Shown piece by piece: positions 50,636-61,028 of a stretch of 64,000 nt of DNA. How positions within the stretch are numbered: position 1 is the stretch's first letter; the number at the start of each line of letters is the position of its first letter. Under the pieces are notes generated by a model. The model was given only the letters and a program-made list of their open reading frames with translations, ran no database searches and was not told where the DNA came from. This DNA comes from Fen-1258 sp947085815 (lineage in GTDB: Bacteria; Bacteroidota; Ignavibacteria; Ignavibacteriales; Melioribacteraceae). The stretch spans positions 115,783 through 179,782 of the forward strand of contig CAMTXU010000007.1 of NCBI GenBank assembly GCA_947085815.1, read 5' to 3'. Both the position numbers and the translations under genes were made by a program.

Positions 50636-53600
50636 TTAAAAATCCAATCCGATTGAAATTAAATATCTTGGTTCGGAGAATCTATTCAAGTCATATTTCC
50701 ATGCAATATCAAGTCGCCATAAAAATAGCATGTATAGTCTAAAGCCGACACCAGTTCCAATCAACATATCTTTAGTTACAGTTGAACCGTTCTCGTTTTT
50801 ACCTATGAGTTGAAGTTTGCTTGTATTATCCCAAGCAGAACCGGCATCTATAAAAGCAACTCCCAATATATTCTGGAAGAATAGGGGTAAACCGCCGGTA
50901 AGGAGATATCTGATAATTGGGATACGTAATTCTATGTTGAGCAAACCGTACTTCGAGCCCAATCGTTCAGCATAGTCATATCCACGAAGTGGTAGAGCGG
51001 GACTGAGGAACGCATAATCGTTAGCATTAGAGATCGGAATACCACCGGTGGAGAAAGTGCGGTTGATCCAGTTTTCTGTGCCCCCAATAAAAAATCTCTG
51101 TGCAGTTGCACCACCTGATAATCCTCCGGAAAGTCTAAACACAAATCCATTATCGAAAAAGAATCGGAAATAATTTCGGTAATCGAAAGTAACGGAATAA
51201 AAGCTTTGATTTTTTCTGACAAATCCGGGATCACCAAAAAGAGTAACCGAGTATCGTGTTCCTTCGATTGGAGAAGTGTATCCCCATAATACATTATCTT
51301 GAATAAAACTAACTGACGGTAATGTGTATGTGTTATGATCTGAAGCTACGGCGGCATTGTCAAGATTATCTGCAGAGACACTCAAAACGCTTAAACCAAA
51401 ATCCACACGATGAAAGCGGTCGAGGGGATAGCTCGCCATTCCCACCAGACCGAAATTTGTGAACCTGTATAATTCTGACCCGAAATAGCCGTCTTTGTAA
51501 AGAAACCGGGCTGTGTGAAATGCCTGTATTCCAATATCAAGCCTTTCTTTCAAATAGTAGTAAGCCAAACCGTAATCGCTATTTTTAATATCTATCTGTA
51601 AACTTGTCTGTCCAATCAATCTATGATTGCCAAGGACATCACTAAATGAAAGAATCGTAGTTCCAAGCAGTCCGTAAAAAGTGCTGTAACCGGCATTGGC
51701 ATAAACTAAATCTGGCGAGAAATTTATTTTATACTTGCTTACAAGAAAATTTCCATTTTGGTCGAGTTCCGGCTTGAAGAGGTTATTTCGTCTTTCTATG
51801 CGAGAGCTGTCACTTTCAATTTTATCATTAGTAAAGACATATCTGCTGTATGCGGTATTAACCGAATCTTCGCTTACACTTTTATTGCTGACATATTGAC
51901 CGGTGAAAATTCGCGGTTTGGCATTTTGCCCGGTCGAATCAACAGATGTTAAATTTAATTTCTGGACGGAATCTTTTATTGCAGAGAAGACAACAACATT
52001 GCCATTCTCTTTCAAGTTTTTAGCCTTTATCAAACCGGTCATATATTTCGTAAACTTAAGAGAATCAACGTCCGCGCTCAAATCGAATGGATTTGTGAGA
52101 ATAAAAATATTGTAGCCAAGATTATATAATGCAGTAAAGACCAGTTTTTTGCCGTCGTATGTAAGTGATAGCTGACCGAGATCGCTCTGTGAATTTGTTA
52201 ACGGGGTAGCGGTGTACTCAAGAGAAGTTTTAACAGAATCGGCACCCGGTGATTTTATTTTTTTTCTGTAAATGTTGTTGATCCCGTTCCGGTCAGATAC
52301 AAAAAGAATTTCTTCTCCGTCAGCGGAAACAGCGGCGTATTTTTCATCACTTAATTCCCAGTCGGTAATCCGGTCAATTTTTTTGTCGTCAAGATTGATA
52401 CAAAAGAGGTCAAGCTGTTTGTAATTATGCTTGTACATATCAAAATCTACAGTTGGAACTGTCTGAGTTAAGCTACTGCCCCGATCGGATGAAAAAATTA
52501 TCTTTTTGCCATCGGGCGTCCAGACCGGTTCGGATTCGCTGTAAATGTCATCTGTCAAATTTAGGATTTGCTTAGTGTCGAAGTCATATATATAAATATC
52601 GGATTGAATAGAATTTTGCCCGACGAATGCTAACTTTTTACCATCGCGCGACCAATTAACAGATTCGATGCCGTTAAGTTTGAAAGGAAGCTCAAAACTT
52701 TTTTCTGTTTCTGAATCTATAATTGTGATAACATCGTATCCGCCATTTGTTGAAGAGAGAGCAAGCTGTTTATTATCCGGAGCCCAAGTTAACGAAGGAT
52801 GAAGAACAGTCAATTCTTCGAAATTTGTAGTCCACCCGCTCTCTACAATTTTTTTAATAATTTTTCCATCATGCGCATTCATAATGTAAACGTTAAGATA
52901 AATATCGCGGTCAGATATGAACGCTATCTTATCTCCTTGAGGTGAGATAACCGGACTTGTATTGTAGAAACCGCCAATTTTTTTATTATCGGTTAAACGC
53001 TTTGATAATTCATCCGGATCTTGAGTGGTCGCAACATCTGGCCAATATTCTTTCTTCAAACTTTTTTTCCAACGTACGCTAAGATCCTCGATGCTGATTC
53101 CAATAGTAGATTTCATTGCGGATTCAAGAGAACCGGCGCTTTGCACTGCATTTATAAGCTCGCCAACTTTTTGTCTGCCGTAATTATCGGCAATGTATTT
53201 GAAAACAGATTGACCACCGCGATAAGCGAGATATCCCTCAAGCTGATTGATCTCTGGTAGCGACTCACTAATAATTGAATTGCGAATGAACATGTCTGTA
53301 TTAGTTTCCCACCCTTGCGAAAGATATTCCGCACTTCCTTCCATGAACCAATTTGGAAGCTGCAAAGTAATTCCCTTGGCAATTATATTTTGAACCGTCC
53401 CGCCAAAATACATATCCCGCATAACGGCGTGAACCAATTCATGAGCGATCACATGCTGAAATTTTTTGTATGAACCTTCGAAAGGAAATACAACACGGTT
53501 TTTGAACGGCTCTGTAAAGCCGCCTGTTCCTTTACCCGTATATTCATCAGTAACATTCGTCTCCTGAAAATCATTATGAGAATTATAGACTATGATTGTA

Positions 53601-53839
53601 ATTCTGCTATTCACCTGATAGTTAATATCCTTTTGAATATTATTGAGAGCGTCTTCGGAAGCAGACGCGGTGAACTCCGCTATCTTTTCACCTCCTTGTG
53701 AGAAGTAGATATCGAAGTGCCTGGTTTGAATGTAGAACCATTCAAAATCTTTATAATTGACTTTATTCTGCCCAAATTGCGCAAACGAAACCGGGGTTAG
53801 AATAAAACCTAATACCGCCGCTAATAAAATTTTTTTCAT
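50636..53839 (-). CDS. HEXXH metallopeptidase-like / TolB-propeller / outer-membrane barrel protein
   Basis: An exported protein of 1067 residues. I start at the ATG at 53839, six bases after AGGCGG; the preceding codon is TTG. A signal peptide ends at SFAQ. Residues about 20-250 are a gluzincin-like domain with AHELVHAV (His133, Glu134, His137) and FMEGSAEYLS (Glu168 as likely third ligand). Residues about 270-620 contain repeated PD40/TolB blades (SPQGDKIAFISDRD, SRDGKKLAFVGQ, TPDGKKIIFSSDRG, SADGEEILFVSDRN). The last 350 residues look like a BamA/surface-antigen barrel, ending in the aromatic LISIGLDF. It is the last gene of the rfaE-tamB-rnr operon, 21 bp after rnr. The fold order suggests an outer-membrane quality-control protease, which is inference. 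Confidence 0.82.
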   Translation of the reverse strand: MKKILLAAVLGFILTPVSFAQFGQNKVNYKDFEWFYIQTRHFDIYFSQGGEKIAEFTASASEDALNNIQKDINYQVNSRITIIVYNSHNDFQETNVTDEYTGKGTGGFTEPFKNRVVFPFEGSYKKFQHVIAHELVHAVMRDMYFGGTVQNIIAKGITLQLPNWFMEGSAEYLSQGWETNTDMFIRNSIISESLPEINQLEGYLAYRGGQSVFKYIADNYGRQKVGELINAVQSAGSLESAMKSTIGISIEDLSVRWKKSLKKEYWPDVATTQDPDELSKRLTDNKKIGGFYNTSPVISPQGDKIAFISDRDIYLNVYIMNAHDGKIIKKIVESGWTTNFEELTVLHPSLTWAPDNKQLALSSTNGGYDVITIIDSETEKSFELPFKLNGIESVNWSRDGKKLAFVGQNSIQSDIYIYDFDTKQILNLTDDIYSESEPVWTPDGKKIIFSSDRGSSLTQTVPTVDFDMYKHNYKQLDLFCINLDDKKIDRITDWELSDEKYAAVSADGEEILFVSDRNGINNIYRKKIKSPGADSVKTSLEYTATPLTNSQSDLGQLSLTYDGKKLVFTALYNLGYNIFILTNPFDLSADVDSLKFTKYMTGLIKAKNLKENGNVVVFSAIKDSVQKLNLTSVDSTGQNAKPRIFTGQYVSNKSVSEDSVNTAYSRYVFTNDKIESDSSRIERRNNLFKPELDQNGNFLVSKYKINFSPDLVYANAGYSTFYGLLGTTILSFSDVLGNHRLIGQTSLQIDIKNSDYGLAYYYLKERLDIGIQAFHTARFLYKDGYFGSELYRFTNFGLVGMASYPLDRFHRVDFGLSVLSVSADNLDNAAVASDHNTYTLPSVSFIQDNVLWGYTSPIEGTRYSVTLFGDPGFVRKNQSFYSVTFDYRNYFRFFFDNGFVFRLSGGLSGGATAQRFFIGGTENWINRTFSTGGIPISNANDYAFLSPALPLRGYDYAERLGSKYGLLNIELRIPIIRYLLTGGLPLFFQNILGVAFIDAGSAWDNTSKLQLIGKNENGSTVTKDMLIGTGVGFRLYMLFLWRLDIAWKYDLNRFSEPRYLISIGLDF

Positions 53840-53860
53840 CAATTACCGCCTTTCAAAAAA

Positions 53861-56002
53861 TTATTCTTCCAATAGAATGAAATCAATTTCCCGCTTCTCA
53901 ACGTCAACACGTATGAGTTTAACATTCACTTTATCACCTAAACGAATTCTTCTTCCACTCCTTTTACCGTTAATAGCGTAATTCTTCTCATCATAAATAT
54001 AAAAATCGTCTTGCATATCTCTCAAACGAATTAAACCCTCCGACAAAGTTTGGCTCAGTTCAATAAAAATTCCAAAATGAGTGATACCGGAGACAACACC
54101 GTGAAATTCTTCTCCCACTCTACTCTTCAAATACTCAATTTGTTTCAGTTTTACAGAAAGCCGTTCCGCATTTACAGCATTCCGTTCTTGCGCGGACGAA
54201 TGATTACAAATTTCTTCTAATTGTTCTTCCGAAGGGATGTCCGAAGGACTCCTAACGGAAGATTCCCGCAGCGATAAATTTTTCTCCGAGCTGCCCGCGT
54301 TAAATTTATAGATTAAATTATGAACAATAAGATCCGGGAAGCGACGAATTGGGGAGGTGAAATGTGTGTAATGTCTAAATCCCAATCCATAATGACCAAT
54401 ATTTTTTGTCGAATAAATTGCTTTAGCCATAGAACGAATTGCCACAACGTTCACAACGGCTTCTTCTTCCTTCCCAACAATTTCCTCCAGCAGCATTTGA
54501 AACTGTTTGGATTTATTAGCGGAATTAGGATCGAAGTGATAGCCCAGAGATTTAACAAACCGCGCGAATTCTATAATTTTTTCTTTATCGGGTAAATCAT
54601 GTATTCTGTAAACAAACGGAATTGATTTTTTGTTCTCTTTTGGTTTTACGTGCGCTGCCACAATTTGATTAGCCAGCAGCATAAATTCTTCAATCAACTT
54701 ATGACTGTCCCGCACTTCTTTTATTTTTATTTCAACCGGAACTCCATACTTATCTAATTCAAATTTCACCTCTGGCGAGAAGAAATTAATACTACCTTTA
54801 GACATCCGTTTTGCGCGTAAGGTTTGAGCAATTTTATTTAATTTATTAATCTCATCCGAAAGTTCACCTTCACCGGCGTCAATAATTTTCTGAACTTCAT
54901 CGTATGTGAACCTTTTCTTGCTGTTGATGACCGTTTTGTGAATTTCATAAGAAACTAATTTAGCTCTTGGGGTCATCTCTACAATAACGGAATAGGTAAG
55001 GCGGTCCTTGTACGGAACTAGAGAACAGATTGTGTTGGATAACTTTTCGGGCAGCATTGGTATAACTTTGCCAACTAAATAAACACTTGTGGCGCGTTGC
55101 GCAGCCTCTTTATAAATTTTAGTGCCTTCATGGACATAATGGCTTACATCGGCGATGTGTATTCCTATAAGAGAATTTCCACTGGGAAGAATTTCGATTG
55201 AGACGGCATCATCAAAATCTTTTGCGTCTTCCGGATCGATTGTAAAGACAACTTTACTGCGGAGGTCTAACCGTTTTTTTATTTCAGAAGGTGGAATAAC
55301 TTCTGAGATTTCTGCCGCCTCTTTTTCGACTTCCTTTGGAAATTTATAAGTCAGTCCGAATTCTCTTGCTATTGAAGAAATCTCAGCGTCATAACTTCCG
55401 GATTTGCCAAGAATTTCTTTTATCTGTCCTTCCGGATTTTGGTGGGGTGATCTCCATTCGATTTCATTGCAGACCACTTTATCGCCGGTTTTAGCGCCGG
55501 ACAATTTACCCGCCGCGACATAAATATCTCGGTGAATTTTTGAATCATCCGGTCTGATGAAGAAGAAGGAATTACTTTTATGAAGAGTGCCAACAATCTC
55601 CTCTCTTTTTCGCTCAACAATTTTAATAACTTCACCTTCCAAATTTTTACCGCGCCGTGATGCGATTAAGGAAATTTCTACAATGTCTCCGTCGAATGCG
55701 GTATTGAAATTTTTACCGGTGACAAAAACATCTTTGATATTTTTATCCTTCAACACTACAAAACCGAAGTCGCCTTCGCCGACTATCTGTAATGTGCCAA
55801 TTAATTTTCCATGCGCAACTGCATTAAATTGGTAACGCTTACCCTCTTTTTTTATAAAACCTTCCGTAGTTAAAGAGTGCAAAAAGTGTTTAAGTTCCGC
55901 ATAGGCGTGGTCATCAACTATCTGGAGTTGATTGGCAATCTCCTTAGCTTTTATTTTTAACGAAGGATGATTCTTAAAAAATGCGATCAATGTTTTTTTC
56001 AT
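53861..56002 (-). CDS. rnr: Ribonuclease R
   Basis: A processive 3'-5' exoribonuclease of 713 residues. An N-terminal winged-helix region (KIKAKEIANQL) and cold-shock OB domains (about 60-210) precede the RNB catalytic domain with FTIDPEDAKDFDDAVS (metal Asp residues) and YGLGFRHYTHFTSPIRRFPD, then the C-terminal S1 domain (GEEFHGVVSGITHFGIFIEL). About 19 residues around 570-589 (SSEKNLSLRESSVRSPSDI) look like an insertion not usual at this place. The start ATG overlaps the tamB stop as TAATG. Confidence 0.95.
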   Translation of the reverse strand: MKKTLIAFFKNHPSLKIKAKEIANQLQIVDDHAYAELKHFLHSLTTEGFIKKEGKRYQFNAVAHGKLIGTLQIVGEGDFGFVVLKDKNIKDVFVTGKNFNTAFDGDIVEISLIASRRGKNLEGEVIKIVERKREEIVGTLHKSNSFFFIRPDDSKIHRDIYVAAGKLSGAKTGDKVVCNEIEWRSPHQNPEGQIKEILGKSGSYDAEISSIAREFGLTYKFPKEVEKEAAEISEVIPPSEIKKRLDLRSKVVFTIDPEDAKDFDDAVSIEILPSGNSLIGIHIADVSHYVHEGTKIYKEAAQRATSVYLVGKVIPMLPEKLSNTICSLVPYKDRLTYSVIVEMTPRAKLVSYEIHKTVINSKKRFTYDEVQKIIDAGEGELSDEINKLNKIAQTLRAKRMSKGSINFFSPEVKFELDKYGVPVEIKIKEVRDSHKLIEEFMLLANQIVAAHVKPKENKKSIPFVYRIHDLPDKEKIIEFARFVKSLGYHFDPNSANKSKQFQMLLEEIVGKEEEAVVNVVAIRSMAKAIYSTKNIGHYGLGFRHYTHFTSPIRRFPDLIVHNLIYKFNAGSSEKNLSLRESSVRSPSDIPSEEQLEEICNHSSAQERNAVNAERLSVKLKQIEYLKSRVGEEFHGVVSGITHFGIFIELSQTLSEGLIRLRDMQDDFYIYDEKNYAINGKRSGRRIRLGDKVNVKLIRVDVEKREIDFILLEE

Positions 56003-59000
56003 TAGAACTCGAATTTATATTTAAGTGCGAACTCACTAATCTTTTCTTCGGAAATAAAGGTAGCGGCAATGGGATCTTTTCTTTCAAGCCGCATTAAAAA
56101 TTTCGGGTTGAATAGGTATTCAAATTTTACATTCGCTTTGCCGATATTCTGAAAAACTTCCGTTGTTCCACCGAATGTATAACGCAAATTTTGAATCCGT
56201 CCCGAAAGTGAAAATTTTGTCGAATAAGCCGTCTGATTAATCTGAATGTTGTTCACCAAATCGCCTACGGCAGAATTTACGAAACTCGTTAAAACAGAAC
56301 CAAGAAATGAGGTAGCGGTGTTTCCGATAAGATTTGTCTGTCCGGCAACTTGCGTCTTATCCTGAGCAGTTAAATCGTCCTTAAATTTACCAATGAAGAT
56401 GAAAGAAAATGCATCGGCATAGTCATAACGGGTTTCTCTAACATTATTCTGTATGTTTTTAGATCCGACATAAACGCCCATACTTTCCGTATTACCGGCG
56501 AGACTTTTTCCTAATTCCGAAAGAGGAGACTTAATTTTTATTTTAACGGCAACTTCTTCTGAAGTGCCGCTATCGTCGCGCGGATTAATGTAATCGCTGT
56601 TGTACGTTGCAAGTATATCGAGATATGGATTGGTGATATCACTCTCGAACCGTAAGAAACCGGTTGCCTCAAACGTCTTTATAAATTCGAGTTTCGAACC
56701 GGGGAGTAATTCGAAAGCGCCCTGAGCACGGGTTTCACCGCTGAAGTTTGAGTAATTCATATCTCCGCGCATCTCAACAAATAATTTTTGATTAATAGCC
56801 TGAGACAATATTATAATTGCTTTAGCGGTGTTCTCTGTGCTTATTCCAATTTCATAGTCAAAGTTCAACGGCTTATCAACTGTAGCTTTTGCGTTTTGTA
56901 AATCTTTTTCCTTTAATAGAACTCGCTGGAAGCGTGTTGCTTCCTGATCAATCTTTGAAGAATCTGCTATATAAATAAAATTGAAATTCTTATTTGAAGC
57001 TCCGGTATTTTCTTGTCCAGTCGTATAAATAAGATCGGTATTTTTCATCAAAATATTCCCTTTGAAGAAAATACGATCTCCGTTTTTTGATAACAGCCAA
57101 TCACCGTTTGTATCAATCAGTAAATCTCCATAGAAAGATGGACTGACAATTTGAGATTTTTGTCCTAGTACGGCAAGATCTCCGTTAAATAGAAGTTTAA
57201 TTTCTTTTGTTTTGAATCCATCAAACTCAATTCCGCCTCGTCCGTTTATCGTACCGGAGTATTTTGCTCCACCAGCATTTGACAGTACAAAGTTATCTAC
57301 ATTCATCGATTGGTTTTCGAAACTCAATTTCATTTGGCAATTGTAACCAAGATTATTATATGGCAGTCTGAATGCACCATCCTTTAACGTAATATATCCG
57401 GAATATTGCGGCGAGTTAAAAGTACCGCTGATATTCAAATCTGTCGAAAGAATTCCACTCTGATCTGCGATTATGGGAACTATTCTGCCAAGCATACTCA
57501 AATTAAATTGCGATGACTTAATCCGGATGTTTAATGGTTCATTTTGTAAAATTCTCTCTTTAGCTGAGGTAAAACTCAAATCAACCGGAATGGATCCGTT
57601 GAGCAAGAAAAGGGGATTTTTTTCATTCGATGTTGAATCGAGAAAAGTAAAATTTGTTGAAAGCTTTTTATCGCCGTAATAGATGGAGCCGTGCAAATTG
57701 GTGCGCGGAATTGAAGGGAGTTTTGCCTCTTTTACATGAACCGATACATTTAGGATAGGATTTTCTATTTCACCTTCAAATCTGGCTGTCGCCGAACCAT
57801 TAGCTATTAACTGATTATCTTCCAGCCCCAAGAAGTAACGTTCTAAAATATTCCCGGATATTTTGGAGGCGGTCAGAGTCAAATCTTGCTTTCCGGAACT
57901 TTCAATTCTGCCAGTTATACTAATTAAAGAAGTATCCTTCTTCATCTGTAATTGGGCTATTCGGAAATAATCGGGATTGAAGAGAACTTTTAGAGTGTCG
58001 CTGTTTGTCCATTCGATTCCTTCATAACTCAAAGAGAGTTTATCGATCAGAAGCTGTTGTTCCCTTGGAGTCATCAGAACAATTCCCTCTGCTTCTGTGG
58101 TGAACATATCGGCAATATTTGCCGAAGTGCTAAAAAATAATTTGCTCTGATTAAATGCAATATCTGCTTCTATAGATTTTACATTACTTCCCGAATAAAA
58201 TCTTTTTCCGGTCAAAGATGCGGTGCCGAAAAGTTTATCGAAGGAAATAAAATGATTATCACGAGTAAAATTGAGAGAAACATTAAAATCAGATAGATAA
58301 ATTGTTCGCTGCTTCTGCATCAACACAAAATAATCGAGATTAAGTTCGGTGGCGACTGAAAAATTTCCAGATTCATTTTTGATGCTGCCTTTTAACTCTC
58401 CCGAAAGATCGAGTCGCTCGTAACCGATTAATTTGGATAGAAGTTCTAGATCCTTAAAAGTAGATCCGAAATTGAATTTCAAATCCTCATTAACAATATC
58501 AGGTAGAATTGTTTTTACAGAATCTTCCACACCACGCGGCTGAACGATTGAAAGAGGATTCAGGTCGTTAATCTTAGCTGAAACAATTTCTGCGATAGTT
58601 TTCGATTCGTAAGCGACTAATTCAACTGCTTTGCTGAGTGAAAAATCTCCATCGATTTGAAAATCGGCAAAATCCGAAGCTAATATTATTTCTCGTCTAG
58701 TAGAATCTTTTTTGAAGATACATTGAATATTAGAATTGCTAATTCTATTACCCTGGTAACGCGAAGAGTCAATTCCGATCTGGAACGATCCGGTTAACTC
58801 ATCGGGATTAAAATTTCTTCCGTCTGCAGTAAAATAAAAATTGAAATCGCTTTCGTATTTCTCATCTTTCAAAAATCTTGCGAGGTTTAAGTTCTTTAAT
58901 TGACCGACGAGATTAAAAATTGGAATTGTATCCTTGTCGAAAGAAACATCACCGGTTATAATTGTCGAAAGTTTTTCACTTGCCCCTTCTATCTTTAGAT

Positions 59001-60549
59001 TTATGGAACGGTCGGCTGCATGTGAATTAACGGTAAGTTTATCAACGTTATAACCGTCAATAGTGGAACCGGTAGCGTTGAAATAAAAATCCGCGATAAT
59101 ATCTGCTGGCGAAAATCCCTTTCCCTTAAATGATCCCTTCGAAATCAAACTTGTATTAGTATTTAATATCGGGAACAGATTTAAATTATTTGTCGTAAAT
59201 GAAATGTCATAGGTTATTGGTTTAGAACCGAGACTCATCGTAACGTCGCAAGTTAATTGTCCCTCATTAATATTCCCGGAAAAACGGGATTTGAATTTTG
59301 TCGGCTCGCCTTCAAATTCCATATTCACTTTAGTAAGAAGTAGTTTTGCATACTCGGGCAATTCTAATGAGGGAAGAAGCGAGTTTATATCTTTATAGTT
59401 TATATCTGTGTTAATGATTTTAGCAGTGATGTAAAGATTTTCCGGTCTGTTGAGATTTTGAACATTCCCTTCAATTTCGAAATGGGTATCTCTGAAATCG
59501 ACAGAAAATTTATCAATCTTAAAATTGCCGAACTTGCCGTGCGCTTTCAATTCTAAGGAGGGACTTCCCTTCAATAATTCAGTGCTGGTTATGAATGATG
59601 ATATATCATCGAAGTTGAACGACTTTGCCCTCGCGTCAAAACTGATAGGATAATTTTTGAAGTCTTTTAGTTCGGCACCGCCAAATAGATCCAGGCTGTC
59701 CAGCCGGGCATTAATATTTACTTCACTGCTGTCGCTGAGAAAATAAAAATTTGTTACGCTGGCAAAATTTTTGGTAATTGCAAATTCCCCCGAAATATAT
59801 TTTAGATTAAAGCGGGTAAGATTAGGCTTGAAGGATAATTCTTTTAGAATAAGTAAGTAATTCGAGTTTTTGACGTCGGCATACGCCTGCGCTGAAAAAT
59901 TCAAATTCTCTATGCGCAGATCATCCTCATTTAATGTAGAATAAGCCCGTCGTGATTTCAGATTTGAAAAAGATTGCTTGGTGAATGAGATGTTATGAAA
60001 TTGAATATCGTTAGCCTGAATCAAAAATGAGAATGACGATTTGGCTGTATCTTCCGGAGTTGGTTTAATGAGTTTAGTAAAATTCCATTCACCGGATTGG
60101 TCCTGAAGCATTGCAACACCGGCATCTTCAATTAACAGTTGTCTGATAAAAATCTTTTTTAAAAGAAGCTGGAGCGGACTGGTTTTCAATTCAATTTTTT
60201 TTGCGTAGAGGAGAGTGTCGTTCTCAACTACAATTGAAACATTGCGTAGAAAAAGAGAGGTTAGCACAGTGCCGTCAATTTTTTCAATATTAAGTCTGCC
60301 GTTTAGCTCTTTGTTGGCAATGCTTATAACTTTTTCTCTTAATAGTTCTCTAAATGTTTTAGTTTGGCTAAATCCCACAACCATTATAGTTAAAAGAGAA
60401 AGTCCTAAGAAAATACCGATGAAGACATTTACAACTTTGCGGAATAGACTTCGCTGAACTTTCGATTGCTTCAGTTTCCCGCCAGCTAGATTACTCAACC
60501 TATCATTTTCATGCTCTTGATCTTTACTATTTGACTCTAGATCAGCCAT
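56002..60549 (-). CDS. tamB: TamB-like translocation/assembly module or lipid-transport protein
   Basis: A 1515-residue AsmA/TamB-superfamily protein. An N-terminal cytoplasmic tail of about 35 residues is followed by a membrane anchor (VFIGIFLGLSLLTIMVVGF, about 42-60). A very long repetitive beta region then extends to the C-terminal DUF490/TamB domain (about 1130-1515), which ends in a phenylalanine (FALKYKFEF). Family members bridge the inner and outer membranes for barrel assembly or phospholipid transport. TAATG overlaps join it to both rfaE2 upstream and rnr downstream. No TamA gene is adjacent, but an Omp85-like barrel is encoded two genes later. Confidence 0.88.
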   Translation of the reverse strand: MADLESNSKDQEHENDRLSNLAGGKLKQSKVQRSLFRKVVNVFIGIFLGLSLLTIMVVGFSQTKTFRELLREKVISIANKELNGRLNIEKIDGTVLTSLFLRNVSIVVENDTLLYAKKIELKTSPLQLLLKKIFIRQLLIEDAGVAMLQDQSGEWNFTKLIKPTPEDTAKSSFSFLIQANDIQFHNISFTKQSFSNLKSRRAYSTLNEDDLRIENLNFSAQAYADVKNSNYLLILKELSFKPNLTRFNLKYISGEFAITKNFASVTNFYFLSDSSEVNINARLDSLDLFGGAELKDFKNYPISFDARAKSFNFDDISSFITSTELLKGSPSLELKAHGKFGNFKIDKFSVDFRDTHFEIEGNVQNLNRPENLYITAKIINTDINYKDINSLLPSLELPEYAKLLLTKVNMEFEGEPTKFKSRFSGNINEGQLTCDVTMSLGSKPITYDISFTTNNLNLFPILNTNTSLISKGSFKGKGFSPADIIADFYFNATGSTIDGYNVDKLTVNSHAADRSINLKIEGASEKLSTIITGDVSFDKDTIPIFNLVGQLKNLNLARFLKDEKYESDFNFYFTADGRNFNPDELTGSFQIGIDSSRYQGNRISNSNIQCIFKKDSTRREIILASDFADFQIDGDFSLSKAVELVAYESKTIAEIVSAKINDLNPLSIVQPRGVEDSVKTILPDIVNEDLKFNFGSTFKDLELLSKLIGYERLDLSGELKGSIKNESGNFSVATELNLDYFVLMQKQRTIYLSDFNVSLNFTRDNHFISFDKLFGTASLTGKRFYSGSNVKSIEADIAFNQSKLFFSTSANIADMFTTEAEGIVLMTPREQQLLIDKLSLSYEGIEWTNSDTLKVLFNPDYFRIAQLQMKKDTSLISITGRIESSGKQDLTLTASKISGNILERYFLGLEDNQLIANGSATARFEGEIENPILNVSVHVKEAKLPSIPRTNLHGSIYYGDKKLSTNFTFLDSTSNEKNPLFLLNGSIPVDLSFTSAKERILQNEPLNIRIKSSQFNLSMLGRIVPIIADQSGILSTDLNISGTFNSPQYSGYITLKDGAFRLPYNNLGYNCQMKLSFENQSMNVDNFVLSNAGGAKYSGTINGRGGIEFDGFKTKEIKLLFNGDLAVLGQKSQIVSPSFYGDLLIDTNGDWLLSKNGDRIFFKGNILMKNTDLIYTTGQENTGASNKNFNFIYIADSSKIDQEATRFQRVLLKEKDLQNAKATVDKPLNFDYEIGISTENTAKAIIILSQAINQKLFVEMRGDMNYSNFSGETRAQGAFELLPGSKLEFIKTFEATGFLRFESDITNPYLDILATYNSDYINPRDDSGTSEEVAVKIKIKSPLSELGKSLAGNTESMGVYVGSKNIQNNVRETRYDYADAFSFIFIGKFKDDLTAQDKTQVAGQTNLIGNTATSFLGSVLTSFVNSAVGDLVNNIQINQTAYSTKFSLSGRIQNLRYTFGGTTEVFQNIGKANVKFEYLFNPKFLMRLERKDPIAATFISEEKISEFALKYKFEF

Positions 60550-61028
60550 TAATTCTTAAACCTTTCCAGAACAATTTTTATTATGTTAGTTGTGGATTGA
60601 TCATTAATGAATTCGATAGTATCTACTTTACCGCCGTTTGCTTCAACTATATCCCGCCCAACAATTTTTTCGATTGACCAATCGGCGCCTTTTACAAGAA
60701 CGTCGGGGATTAACTTTGCAATTATATCGCGAGGAGTGTCTTCATCAAAAATTACAACGTAGTCAACCGGCTTCAGAGAGGAAATGATAAATGCCCTTTC
60801 ATGTTCGGGAACAATCGGTCTGAGATCTCCTTTAATTCTTCGTACCGAAGAATCGGAGTTCACAGCTACGATAAGAATATCACCCTTCTCCTTGGCTTTT
60901 GTAATATAGTCGATATGCCCGGCATGAAGAATATCAAAAACGCCATTGGTGAAGACAACTTTTTTTTTCTGCTGTCTAAGACCATTTCGGATCTCAACAA
61001 GTTCATCAAGTTTTTTTATATAATTCAT
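60549..61028 (-). CDS. rfaE2: D-glycero-beta-D-manno-heptose 1-phosphate adenylyltransferase
   Basis: Forms ADP-heptose for LPS inner core. It has 159 residues, equivalent to the C-terminal half of E. coli HldE. The nucleotidyltransferase HxGH motif is in VFTNGVFDILHAGHIDYI. KGADWSIEKIVG and the C-terminal TTNIIKIVLERF are typical. It overlaps the kinase gene by 4 bp (ATGA) and shares TAATG with tamB. Confidence 0.95.
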   Translation of the reverse strand: MNYIKKLDELVEIRNGLRQQKKKVVFTNGVFDILHAGHIDYITKAKEKGDILIVAVNSDSSVRRIKGDLRPIVPEHERAFIISSLKPVDYVVIFDEDTPRDIIAKLIPDVLVKGADWSIEKIVGRDIVEANGGKVDTIEFINDQSTTNIIKIVLERFKN

